The notes beneath the pieces were generated by a model that saw only the letters and a list, made by a program, of their open reading frames with translations, was not told the DNA's origin and did not search any database. Positions 47,781 to 59,829 of a DNA stretch of 64,000 bases are shown here, one piece after another. Made by a program: the position numbers and the translations under genes. Numbering within the stretch: position 1 is the stretch's first letter; each line of letters opens with the position of its first letter. Origin of the DNA: Hemerocallis citrina (Eukaryota; Streptophyta; Magnoliopsida; Asparagales; Asphodelaceae); contig CM030361.1 of assembly GCA_017893485.1 (NCBI GenBank), positions 304,692,822 through 304,756,821 on the forward strand, in the 5' to 3' direction.

Positions 47781-48128
47781 TGTAGGTCCCGCCACAAAAG
47801 TGGTGTCTCTTCCGAAGCATGGTGTCTTTTCCGAAGAGTGATGTCTCTTCCGAAGCATGGTGTCTTTTCCGAAGCGTGGTGTCTCTTCCGAAGCATGGTG
47901 TCTTTTCAAAAGCATGGTGTCTCTTCATGGTGTCTCTTTCCCTCCTATAAATACTCACTATTTTCTTCATTTGGAGACACACTCAACTGAAGAGAAAAAT
48001 AGAGATTGATAGCCACAGAGAGCTTATAAAGAATTGAGAGTTTTTGTAAATCTTTTGAGATTGAGAAATAATATTTGTGTTGTTTTCTTCTCAAATTTAT
48101 CTCTGTTGTTTTTCTCCCGATCCTAACA
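47781..48128 (+). repeat. 3' LTR of copia element
   Basis: 348 bp; differs from the 5' LTR at two sites (one G/A in the U3 repeats, one C/T before TATA). Confidence 0.95.
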
Positions 48129-49280
48129 GCTTACACTTACTTACATGATCACTACTTACACAAGAAACCCTTATATAGTTCGCAACTACACATTGGAGCT
48201 TACTAAAACATATTAGGCTTAGTAACATTTCAACCAAGCTTACAAACATGATTAGTACAATGCGATTAGCTTACTATCATTGTAAAATTTACTAATCAAG
48301 ATACTAACTTACTAATCATAAGGACTTTAAGCATTCAAACATGAAAATTTATTTAGACAATTTACTACGCAACATCACAAAATCACCACTTATGTTTAAT
48401 AGTTAACAACACAATCCTCATGCCCAAGACAAGGTTTGTATTCATAATCTTGCATAAAAGATTCATCTTTCACACTTTTACTACCATTCTTAACACAAAG
48501 ATTGAATCTTTATTTAGTCGCTAGCATTTTTATACATATAATTTCACAACATTCATAAGTAAGAAAGAAGAACACCCACTACAATTTCTAGCAAGTATCA
48601 ATTATTCATTCCATATATAAAGAAAAATAATAATACATGAGGTGTGAAGAATACCCACTTTGATTTGTTTGCAAGCTTCAATCTATTGGTTGCTTCAAGT
48701 TGCTATCTTCTCCTCCTTGCACCTTTAACTTCACCACTTAACTTGATTATGCATACAAAAATCTTCTAAGAATTATAGATATGTATATATATTTCTATAT
48801 AGTTGAAAATGGGAAATAGTGAGAATAAGAAGTGAGAAATAGGAATGAGAAGTGAGAAATAGGCTAGGGTTTGAAAAATAGTAGAAAGAGAACTAGGGTT
48901 TCTTTCTATCTTCTCATATATATAAAAAGAAGAGATGGGGAGAGTTAGTCGGCTGGCAAGGAGAGAAAGAGAGAAGCAGTGAAATGTAGAAAACTCTAGG
49001 TATGCTTAGGTATCCCCCTTTTTTGCATTTAACCCCTAGGTTTTTAATAATTGCACATAGGCTCTTCTAGGTCAACACATATTAAGTCAAACATTGTAGG
49101 CTATGGTGTCTTATATGCATATATATATATAGTAGTGTGTAGTGTATGCAGATATATTTATGTAGTGTGTATATTTATAACATGACAATGGTAAATACAA
49201 TGTGATAATATATACAATGATATTGTTCATGACAAAAAAAAACATAAAAGAATTGTTAATTTTGAAGGTATTACAAAGAT

Positions 49281-49372
49281 ATTGCGTCAGAATGGAAAAC
49301 TCGGATTCATGTAGCCGATCCCAACTAGTTGGGACAAAGACTTTGTTGATGTTGTTGTTGTTGTTGTTTTAT
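49281..49372 (+). pseudogene. RTE LINE 3' end, continuation after element D
   Basis: The frame resumes ASEWKTRIHVADP, the usual end of plant RTE ORF2, and the element ends in a (TTG)n tail (49337-49366). Joined across D at the AAGAT duplication, it continues the peptide at 41736. Confidence 0.85.
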
Positions 49373-49439
49373 ATTCAAAATATTAATTCAGCTGGTTTTC
49401 TATTTAAAATATTGAAACTTGAAGATGAATTAAATTTAG

Positions 49440-49586
49440 GTTAAGGAAGACTTGGAGCAAGGTGTTTCAGGATCTGTCCCTATCCCTTATGATGCTGGGA
49501 AAGAAAATGTCATTGATTCCTCAGTAATGAATGTGGAGGCAATGATAAAAGCTGACAGAAAAATTACTGCTCTCAAGCAATTGCAG
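49440..49586 (+). CDS. DEP1: DEP1 (enolase-phosphatase E1 domain), single exon
   Basis: A 147-bp, 49-codon open segment between TTTAG and GTAATT encodes [34 protein letters not shown] and ITALKQLQ. It matches the HAD-phosphatase (enolase-phosphatase E1) part of plant dehydratase-enolase-phosphatase-complex 1, which acts in methionine salvage on 5-methylthioribulose-derived intermediates in the cytosol. Phase 0 at both ends. I did not find the preceding exon or the following GHIWRTGF exon in the window, so it is either an orphan fragment or one exon of a gene whose introns have been filled by the adjacent elements. The RTE LINE ends about 70 bp upstream. Confidence 0.75.
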
Positions 49587-50810
49587 GTAATTAAAAAATC
49601 CTGACTAAGGAAGGTTGATATTTGTAAATACCAGATTTGGATTACCTTTTCGATTTACTTGACGAACAAAACTCTTTGTTTTTTTTAATACTCCGGCCAG
49701 GTCTTGAAGTGATGATACCAATCCGTCCAGGGAATGCAATGCACATAACAAACAAGGCTACTTATTAAGGTTGGCGAATTGTATGGCCTCTTATAAGTAA
49801 GATCTATGCTGACAATTGACAAGCTACGCAGTCAATTACATTCACATAATTTCACATTCTAACTTTAATCTACAAATGTACATTAGTTAGAACACTTCGA
49901 TTAGTAAAGAATTACTACTTGAGCTGACATGAAATATTGGATGATCCTTTTGTTTTGCAATTTGATAAGGGTAAAATTCGACACTCCCTTGTTGTTGACA
50001 CGTGTCTTCACGCTTAAGTGAAAATCTTAATTCGGGAGAGAAATAACAAAGATTCTATTTAATTAGAGAAGATACAAGAGTTACAATCACTCTCACCAAG
50101 AACATATTTATCTCTCAAGCATCTCTAGGAAGATATTATATTGTTTACAATGGAAAACTCTCAGATGAAGTACTTGGTACTTTTGGTACACCTCTTAATG
50201 GAGGCCATTACAATATTCTATCTAGAGAAATCCTAGATTGTAGTATTGACACAATCACCGACCGATATACCTTGAAGAGAAATCCACATGATAAGAATCG
50301 TACGATTTAACTTGGATAAGAAAATGGGCTTCAAATAGATCCACTAGACCCGATCCAAATCTCTTATTGCGCTACTTTCGATCGACTACTCCCAAGAGCA
50401 GTCGACTGCACCTGGAGTCGAGACAACTCCTAGCTGATTGCAATCGACTCTTAATATAGCAATCGACTGTCAACTCCTTGCCAGTCATAAACAATAATTC
50501 CTTCATGTCTCGCATTCACTTCATCTGTTTAGCTTCACATCGAACTTAGTATGCAAGATATAAATCTAACACGTCAGACTATCGTCTTCAACTTTCAGGT
50601 CAATATACTTTGAATATTTCATATGTTTTCTTATTCATGTTGGCTTTTTTTTTTTTTTTTGAGAAAAAAAAGCCAGATGTCTGTTCCATTCTATTCATTC
50701 AAACAAAAAAATACATCAGGGTAACACACTAACTGTTAGAAAAGTTTATGAGTTAAGTGACAACTGATCAAATAAGAAATAACATACATTTTCAAAAACT
50801 ACTGTGTGGT
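49587..50810. other. Unassigned region after DEP1 exon
   Basis: If DEP1 is intact this is its intron. I see no coding exon, only AT-rich sequence, an unassigned 50330-50500 stretch with repeated CGACT motifs and a T/A-run at 50648-50669. Confidence 0.4.
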
Positions 50811-50996
50811 TGTAAAAATCAGTAATAAACACGTGCCATGCACGTATTATTTTTTTAAAAAAATTATAACAAAAACTCTGATTTACACATGCAATGTATA
50901 TCTTAATTAATAGGACTATATATTTTTAAAAGTAAATGTGAAGACTATAATGAGAGGATTGGAGTTGTACGTGTGTTGCACGTAAGTAGGTAGATC
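50811..50996 (-). mobile_element. Helitron-end remnants
   Basis: AATAAACACGTGCCATGCACG, read on the minus strand, is a Helitron-like subterminal hairpin near an AGTA end. Two further ACGTG..GCACGT-type palindromes follow. Boundaries are unclear. Confidence 0.35.
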
Positions 50997-51280
50997 TGTA
51001 ATACCCTGAATTTTCATTTAATGAGAAATGTTGATTTTTACGTGTTGTGCACGTGCAAAATTTTGTATGTATATTTTCTTATAAAATTACCTTTTATAAC
51101 ATGGACAATTATTTCTTTCTTTCTCTTTATCTTTCTAAAAAGCCTATTTCATAAAGCCTAAACTTGTTCTCTTATTTTAAGCCCACTCTAATAATTAAAT
51201 ATTTTATTAAATAGCCCATGAACCTAAAGCCCACTATTTTGAGGTCCACAAACTTAATTAATATTTTAATTGTCACAAGT

Positions 51281-54200
51281 TGTTATACCCTAAACTTTCA
51301 TTTTAATAAAAATGTTGATTTTCACGTGTTGTGCACGTGCAAATTTTGTATGTATGTATATTTATTTATTTACATATATAAAATTTCTTTATGTAGTATG
51401 AACAATTATTTCTTTTATTTTTCTAAAAGCTTATTTTGTAAAGCCTAAAACATTGTTTTCTTATTTTGAGCCCACTTTAATGATTTATTATTTTATTATT
51501 TGGCCCACAAGCCTAAGCCCACTATTTGTGAAGCCCACAAATTTAATTAGTCATTTAAATTGTCACACTTATCATGTAGACACAAATGGTGAACAATTGA
51601 TTAATTAAAACTATACAAATTTCAATTAGGGGGGGTACTAGAGGGCACGTGCATGCACGTAGTGTGCATTGCACACCTTGGAGGCCGGTTGTGCTTAAGG
51701 AGAAGGTGGGAGAGTGTGTGTTTGTGCATGGATGGTTATTTGATTATGAGTGGTTGCTACAACTTTCCCTCCTATCCTAGCCATCCATCTCTAACCATCT
51801 AGTGAAATCCTAGCCCTCCAATCCATCCTAGAACTAGTATAAATATCCCCTACCTCCATGTATTCTACACAAAAAAATTATTGAAAGAAAGAAATTATAT
51901 AGGAGAGAAATACATAAGGGAGTATAAAGTTTGAGTGTGAGTTGTGTGTCCCAACCTAGAGGCCGGCTCCATCATCACACAAGGAAGCTTTCGGTTTGCA
52001 CCAAGGAGCAAGAAGGAGAACTTTTGCGACACAATTTAGGAGGAGAAGGCTACTCTCTTACATTCTAGGAGACTCTAAGAGCTTTTATTTGGTTTTTCTC
52101 CAAAGAGGTGGATGTTTCTCATTGCTTCTAATATTAGAATTCATGCTAGGTATGTTTTAATGAAATTATGTAAATTAACTAGTGAGAAATTGGAACCATG
52201 CTTGTTTAATTAAAGTAGAGTGGTAATATTGTAGATAAATTGATAGAATGACTGCTAATGAAAAATTGTTAATTAATATGATAGAATTCTCCATTTTTGT
52301 GTGTGCTACATGAATGTTAAAATAAATGAAAGAGATTGTATTTGCAAATAATTGATTGAATGCATCAGGTGTAATTAGTTGACAAAAATAGAATTTTTTA
52401 GAAAAGATGATTTTTGTGTTCTAAAATATGGTGGATTGTCAATAAGGAAGAGAACAAACAATGTATTGATTTGTGGAAGCCTAACTTTATTTTTTTGAAG
52501 AAATGTACCATTGTTCCCAATGTCGAAATTATGGACATAGAATACAAATTAGGACTAAAATACATGTTTTATAGAGCTATAAATGCTTATAAAAATACTG
52601 GTTGCTGTAGATTTATGTGTATTTTAATTCTGGAAAATTTTGTTTTCAAAAGAAACAATTTGTTGTGAGAATTCATGAATTGTAAATATGAACAGAGAAC
52701 TAACTCAAAACCTAATTAATTTCCCTTCAATCAATATGGCCACTTAGACCAATTGGTCGGTAGAGTCTCAGTTGCTACAGTAAACGGGGGCTGAGTCAGG
52801 GGTCTCGGGTTCGATAGTGAGGCCTTTGTTTTAATTTTTTGTTAAAAAAATCCGAAGGCCGAGGGTTGATACTTAGGGATTATAACCCCTAGTCATATCG
52901 CTCGGTGGCTTTGGTGCAGTGGTCTTGTGCGCTGTCATTTGGGCCGCTGGTTGTGGGGTGTTTGGATTTAAAAAATGTTTTTATTGGTTTTTTAATATTA
53001 AATTGAGTTTTAAAAATAGATCAAAAATTGGGAAAAATATGAAATAATTACTGAAAATTATTTGGACCTTATGAGAAAAATTTGTGTAACTTTTGATAAA
53101 GTTTAATTAAGAAATTGAGGCTATTTGTAAGAAAGGACTTCTTTTTTTAATTAAAGGAAAAATAAATGAGATTTTTTTATAAAGATGAGAATTAGTAAGG
53201 AGGAATTCTTGAAAGTTGTGATTTGTGTAATTAGTTGGACTTATAAATTGTGCTTGTAGTATGAATTCAAATAATAGATTCGTAGAATAAATGAATTATT
53301 GATTACTACTAGTTGAAACTTATTCTTATGCATAAATTGTACATGAAATTGAATTATTGATTGTGATGAGTTATGAAAGATGTGAATATATGAATACGAT
53401 GCTTATGAAATGTGAATTGTGATTAATCATGAAAAGATCTTATGAGTATGAAAAGCTCGATGTTGTAATTATGAGTTGAAATTGAGAACTAGGGTATAGC
53501 CAAGCCTTATACCGGCAATAAAAGAAATGTGGAAAATGATATTTGAGATGAAAAGACCAAGGTTTGGGTCATGTGAAATAAATGAATAAGACCGATATAG
53601 TGGGAGTGCTAAACTCTAAGGGTTTGATTTTATTCATGATTCAATTAAACTAAGGATTAGATACATAGTGAAGATGTGATGAAAGTAAGAGAAAAATATT
53701 GAGTATGAGGGCCATTGGATTGGCGGCATAAGAGTATTTACAAGATGTCCCATGATGCATCATGATAGGGCGTGGATACTGCTCCAGAGTACCGTCCCGG
53801 TGGCAACGCTCGTGGGGTGTTTGACGACTGTGGGTGGTGTCATGTCTATGGTAGGAACTGACTTACCACAGGATGCCTGCATGATGAGTCATGTGTCAGT
53901 GCGTTGGGATTCCCTCCAGGGCGCCTAGACATGAGTTCGTAGATCAGAAAACATCTAGGATACTTATCGTAGTTACAGTAGTAGATTAAGTCATTACGAG
54001 GGATTGAACCCTACAAGATGAAGAACGATTAAGGGCTTGCCCTCGGACCAATGTAGTATGGGCTGCATAGACTCTGAATAAGTGCACATTAGTGTCATAT
54101 AATAGAAGTAATTGCATTAAGGACTAAGTGCGCATTCACAACACGACATCAATAGGATAGTCCCTTTAGCTTTGTTTGTGAACAAGTTTGTGGTTTGCTA

Positions 54201-54523
54201 AGTATTGAGAATCGTTATACTGTTTCCGGCATAGAGAGGATGACCGTTTATAATATTTTGTCAGTTGAATGAACTGACGCGCCCGCAGTTTTACATGCAG
54301 GGTAAAGATGCTTGACAAATTGAAGTATACATGCTGCTCAAGATTGATTTAAATGTTGTTTCATGTAATTTATTATAAAATTGCTTCCTCTGTAATGATG
54401 TAAAGATATAATGTAACTCTGATGTAAGAAATATTTTTATTTTCTTGTAAAATTGTACGAAAGAAGTGTAAAGATCCTGTAGAACTTCGAATTCAGTTGT
54501 ATTTTAGAATTCGGGGTGTTACA
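51281..54523 (+). mobile_element. Giant LTR-like element A, nested in B
   Basis: A 3,243-bp element with ends TGTTATACCCT and GGGGTGTTACA, flanked by CAAGT and CAACT (one mismatch). TATA box TAGTATAAATATCCC near 51836. It contains two tRNA-like modules and, near the right, the block GGGATTGAACCCTACAAGAT, then GCTTGCCCTCGGACC. No ORF. Most likely a gypsy solo LTR with unusually long LTR; an RNA-level relationship is unknown. Confidence 0.78.
52738..52968 (+). repeat. Paired tRNA-like modules in element A
   Basis: Module 1 (52738-52824): A-box-like TAGACCAATTGG, B-box-like GGGTTCGATAG, ending GGCC that complements its own start. Module 2 (52909-52968) is weaker (GGTGGCTTTGGTG; no clean B box). 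T-runs follow both. Spacing is 171 bp between starts. Confidence 0.5.
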
Positions 54524-55742
54524 CAACTTGTCATGCAGACACAATTAGTGGACAATTGATTAATTAAATTTGTATAACTTTTTATAGGGAACACTAGTTG
54601 GGACACGTGCATGCACTTGTGTGTGCATTGCACACCCAAAGGGAGGCCGGTTGTGGCCAAGAGAGAGAGAGGGAGAGTGGGATTGAGTTGAGGGGTAGTT
54701 ATTGAGTTCATGGAAGTTGCTACAACGTCCCAACTCATCTTAGTCCTTAATTTCTAACTCCTAGATTAATCCTACCTATTCAATCTCATCCTAAAAGTGT
54801 ATAAATACCCTTAGTTTCTTTTCATTTTTGCACAACAAATTGCTAAGAGAAGAAAAGGCTAGTGAGAAAAAGATTGTGAAGTTTAAGTGAGTAAAAGATT
54901 CGAGTGTGCATATTTGTGTGTGTATTCTTTCCAAGAGGAGGCCGGCAAGCATCCAAGGAGCATAGGGGGGCTCGGGTTACACACAATCAAGGAGGAGAAG
55001 GCAACGTGCAACACAATCTAGGAGGAGAAGGCTACTTTCTTCCATTCTAGGAGACTCTAGGAGCTTTTTCATTTTGTTTTCTCCAAATAAGTGGGTGTTT
55101 CTCATGCTTCTAAAATATAGATGCCATGCTATGAATGTTTTGATGAAATTATTAAAGGATAACTAGTTGAAATCGAACTCATGTTTGCTTAATTAGAGAT
55201 GAGATGATAATTTAGAGGAGAATTGTTAAAATGATTGTTAGTTGATTTCTTGTGAATTAAAATGCTAGAAACTATCATTGTTGCTATGCTAGATGTTTAA
55301 GAATCTTGTTGTGTGAAGAAATCTATGTTCATGAGACAAATTGAATGCTTGCATGCGCAATTAATTCGGTTAATTTTAAAGTAACTCTATTGTAGCAAAT
55401 ATGGAAAATTTTGTGTTCTAAACTAATGTGAATGGTTGATAAAGGAAAGCATGAAGAAATAAAATATTTTGTAGAAATCTCTATTTCAAATTGTGTGCAA
55501 ATGTGACTTTTTCTAATTGTTGGAATTATGGACATTAGAACATTATATGAGATCAAAAATGAGTGTTTATTAGTAATTAATGATTTTAAAAATACTATTT
55601 TACTGTACTTGTATATATATTAAGATCTGGAAATTTTTAGTTCAAAAAGAAAATAATTAAAATGGAATAAAAAAAATCGTTTTGAAAGTTTGGAAAATAG
55701 AAAAGAACCGAGGGTTGAGTTATAAACCCAAATTAAGACAAC

Positions 55743-55990
55743 TTGGTCTCTTAGACCAATTGGTTAGTGGGGCTTAGGTGCTACTGTAGCGTGCGGGTGA
55801 CCCATTAGGTCGCAGGTTCAAGTCCTAGTCTTGGGCTTTTTTTTATTTTCGCTGTTAATAAAATCTAAACCCGAGAACAAAATACTTACACACTTGATTC
55901 CCTACATATATCGCCTGTGCATTGTAGCCTAGTGGCTTGCTGTTGCGGTTGGTTTCCCTTAGGCTGTGGGTTCGATTCTAGGCTTCGGCC
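55743..55990 (+). repeat. Paired tRNA-like modules in element B
   Basis: Module 1 (55743-55836): TAGACCAATTGG and AGGTTCAAGTCC, then a T8 run. Module 2 (55919-55990): TAGCCTAGTGG and GGGTTCGATTC, ending GGCTTCGGCC. Spacing is 176 bp. Confidence 0.5.
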
Positions 55991-57094
55991 AATATATATA
56001 TTTTGATTTTTTGGGAGTTTTTAAAATCTATTTGTGGCTTCTAAAAATTCGAAAAAAATATGTTAATTATTCTAAAATCATGCAGAGTTTATGAAAAATA
56101 TTTGAGTATTAATTGACTAAAATCAAATTGAGTTAGAAGTAAAATTGTGCTGCAAACTATTGACTTCTAACTTTAGAGAAATTTTAAAAGTGATTATTTT
56201 GATGAGAATTATACTAAGTGACAAAGAAGAATTTTTGAATGAAAGAAAAATCCAATTGTGTTTCTATGGACTATTATTGTTAAATTGAATTGGCGTATCT
56301 ACGAAAATATGACTTTGTGATTTTTTGAATCAAAGAAATGGAATGAATTATATTATGAGAATTGAATAATCTGTAGAGATAAATTTGATTATGAGATGGA
56401 TGATTTGCAATTGAATTAACTGTAAGAGTTTTGATTCATAGAAAAGATTGATAATCATGTTAATTGAGAAAGAGAATTTGTAAGTATGAAAAATTCAAGT
56501 GTTGTAATTATGAGTTGAAATTGAGAACTAGGGTATAGCTAAGCCTCTTACCGGTAAAATGAAAGAATTGTTGAAATGATATTTAAAATGAAATGACCAA
56601 GATTTGGGTCATGTGAAATGAATGAATAAGACCAGTATAGTGGGAGTGCTAACCCTAAGAGATTAATTTTGTTCATGATTCAATTAAATTAAGAACTAGT
56701 TACATAGTGAAGATGTGATGAAAGTAAGAAAAACATTGAGTATGAGGGCCATTGGATTGATGGCATGAGAGTATTCACAGGATGTCCCATGATACGTTAT
56801 GAGTAGGACGTGGATACTGCTCCAGAGTACTATCCCGGTGGCGATGCTCGTAGGGTGTTTGGCGACTGTGGGTTGTGTCATGTCTATGGTAGGAGATAAA
56901 TTACCACAGGATGCCTGCATGATGAGTCACGTGTCAGTGCATTGGGATTCTCTCCAGGGCGCCTAGACATGAGTTCGTAGTTCGTAGAACAAATAGAATA
57001 CTTACCGTAGTTACAGTAGTAGATTAAGTCATGGCGAGGGATTGAACCCTTCAAGATGAAGAACGGTTAAGGGCTTGCCCTCGGACCTATGTAG

Positions 57095-57619
57095 TTATCA
57101 CCGAAGAAAGAGGAAGTTATCACCGAGCACAGCATAAGCAAAATAGAAAGATAGAAAAAAACCACTAATAACAAGCCATTGTCAACACAAGACACACCTC
57201 AGTACAGAACAGAGTAGAGCATAAAAATTAAAAAAACAAAGTAAACCTAGTAGGACAGAGGACATACACCTCACACCAATTAGGGTGGGAGGAAGGTATT
57301 TTGTAAAAATAATGCTCCATCAACCTCTACAACTGCCCACTATAGGCTGCCTCTTAAAAGTTGGTTAACCGATTAGGTGATTTTTGATTCGGTTTTATTA
57401 TATGTACATATATATTTTATTCTTTGTTTTCACCCAATATGAGATTAATTTTAACGTACTTACCTTTTCTTTCTTTCTCAACTAGGTGCACAGCACGTGA
57501 ATACAATGGGTGGGCCCCATTAATCATTTCACATTATTTTACCTTAATGCCATGTATTCAATTCATTTTAACCATTACTGATTACACCATTTAATACCCA
57601 TTTCAACCTTTTTTTTTCG
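57095..57619. other. Unassigned spacer
   Basis: AT-rich sequence with no recognisable gene or element. Confidence 0.4.
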
Positions 57620-57790
57620 AGTAATGCTTTAGCCACTACCAATTTCACTATCATTTCCTTCACTACCTTAGGTGGCATACTCGTATTGGAGAACTCTCCC
57701 ACCTATTCTATCATTCCCTACCTATTGGAGTGTGCCACCTAAGGTAGTGAAGAGAAATGTAGTGAAATTGGTAGTGGCTCTAGCATTACT
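57620..57790. mobile_element. Foldback MITE, well preserved
   Basis: AGTAATGCTTTAGCCACTAC pairs with the complement of GTAGTGGCTCTAGCATTACT. Arms of about 58 bp are nearly perfect through CTACCTTAGGTGGCA. Total 171 bp. Same family as 3790-3957. Confidence 0.85.
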
Positions 57791-57875
57791 CTTTTTTTTC
57801 CCTCATTTATGCCATTCATGCATAATTCCATGTACAAACAGTACCTATTATACCACCATATATTAAATGGTGTCT

Positions 57876-58016
57876 ATGGTTCCAAAAGCATCATCTGGAG
57901 TAAGTGCAAAATTTGACCAATGTTTCTATATTAGTCCCTTTCAACTGGCACTATCTAATAATTATTTTTTTACAGAGTGCAAAGCAACTTGACCCTCTGA
58001 CAATAGAACAGCTGTA
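57876..58016 (+). pseudogene. Two-exon gene fragment, copy 1
   Basis: Exon-like GGTTCCAAAAGCATCATCTG ends at GAGTAAGTGC (donor GTAAGT). After about 75 bp an acceptor TTTTTTACAG is followed by AGTGCAAAGCAACTTGACCC, encoding SAKQLDPLTIEQLYTG. A diverged copy lies at 62100-62252. The parent gene is not recognised. Confidence 0.45.
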
Positions 58017-58029
58017 CACGGGATTACTC

Positions 58030-59373
<1,344 letters not shown>

Positions 59374-59374
59374 T

Positions 59375-59635
59375 CAGGGCCGGCCCTGAGTTCCCGGGGG
59401 CCCGAGGCGAACTCCCGAAATGAGGCTCCCCATACAAAAAAATAAGATAAAATAAAATAAAATAAGATAAAATAAAATAAAATGTATACAAAAAATTTGC
59501 ACATTGTTAAAAGCCCTCAGTCTGTATAAAAAAAATCTAAGTTCTATATATACCCCTCAGTCTCTCTCTCCCTCTCGTTTCCCTCTCATTTTCAGTACAA
59601 AATCAAGATGTCGCATCAAGCTGTCTACTTCCGCG
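59375..59635. repeat. CAGGGCCGGCCCTGAG block, copy 1
   Basis: The palindromic start, GGGGGCCCGAGGCGAACTCC and an (ATAAA)n tract are repeated at 62816 and 63604. It resembles a hAT-like terminus, but no matching right end was found. Confidence 0.5.
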
Positions 59636-59772
59636 CAGGGGCGTATCTGAGTTTCAGGGGGCCCTAAGCAAGTTTTAAAATGAGGCCCTTCGTAAGTTTA
59701 CAAAATAAAAAATTAGAATGATTTAAATTCAAACAAACTTTGAGCCTGGAGGACGAACTACTTAAATGAAAT

Positions 59773-59829
<57 letters not shown>

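Larger units (their letters stand above)
43313..48128 (+). mobile_element. Complete Ty1/copia element, Tork type
   Basis: A 4,816-bp element with 348-bp LTRs, an exact GCTTA target duplication (43308-43312, 48129-48133), primer-binding site TGGTATCAGAGC (initiator tRNA-Met) and polypurine tract GAGGGGGAGAA before the 3' LTR. LTRs differ at two sites, both transitions, about 0.2 million years at 1.3e-8 per site per year (assumed). Domain order with integrase before RT is Ty1/copia; the sequence resembles the Tnt1/Tork group. One nonsense codon disables it. Confidence 0.96.
41737..49275 (-). mobile_element. Solo-LTR-like element D, split by copia
   Basis: Ends TGTAGTACCC and GGTATTACA lie between an exact AAGAT duplication (41732-41736, 49276-49280). 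Removing the copia insertion leaves about 2.72 kb. It holds the reverse of the conserved block (CATACTACATACTCCCCAAA and AGGGTTCAATTTCTCGCC), and CACATCAGTTGAATACAGCT. On the minus strand a TATATATATGAG promoter-like site lies near 48921. No coding frame. Best read as a solo LTR related to A, B, E and F. Confidence 0.75.
50997..57094 (+). mobile_element. Giant LTR-like element B, split by A
   Basis: It begins TGTAATACCCTGAATTTTC, runs to 51280, is interrupted by element A, and resumes at 54524 with sequence colinear with A to about 57094, where it is truncated. TATA box GTGTATAAATACCC near 54788. Same module order as A; about 2.85 kb is retained. No coding capacity. Confidence 0.75.

Noticed and set aside
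52738..52824. True tRNA gene
   Set aside because: A- and B-box-like motifs are present, but I could not fold a full cloverleaf or find a normal anticodon arm, and the same module is repeated inside several LTR-like elements.
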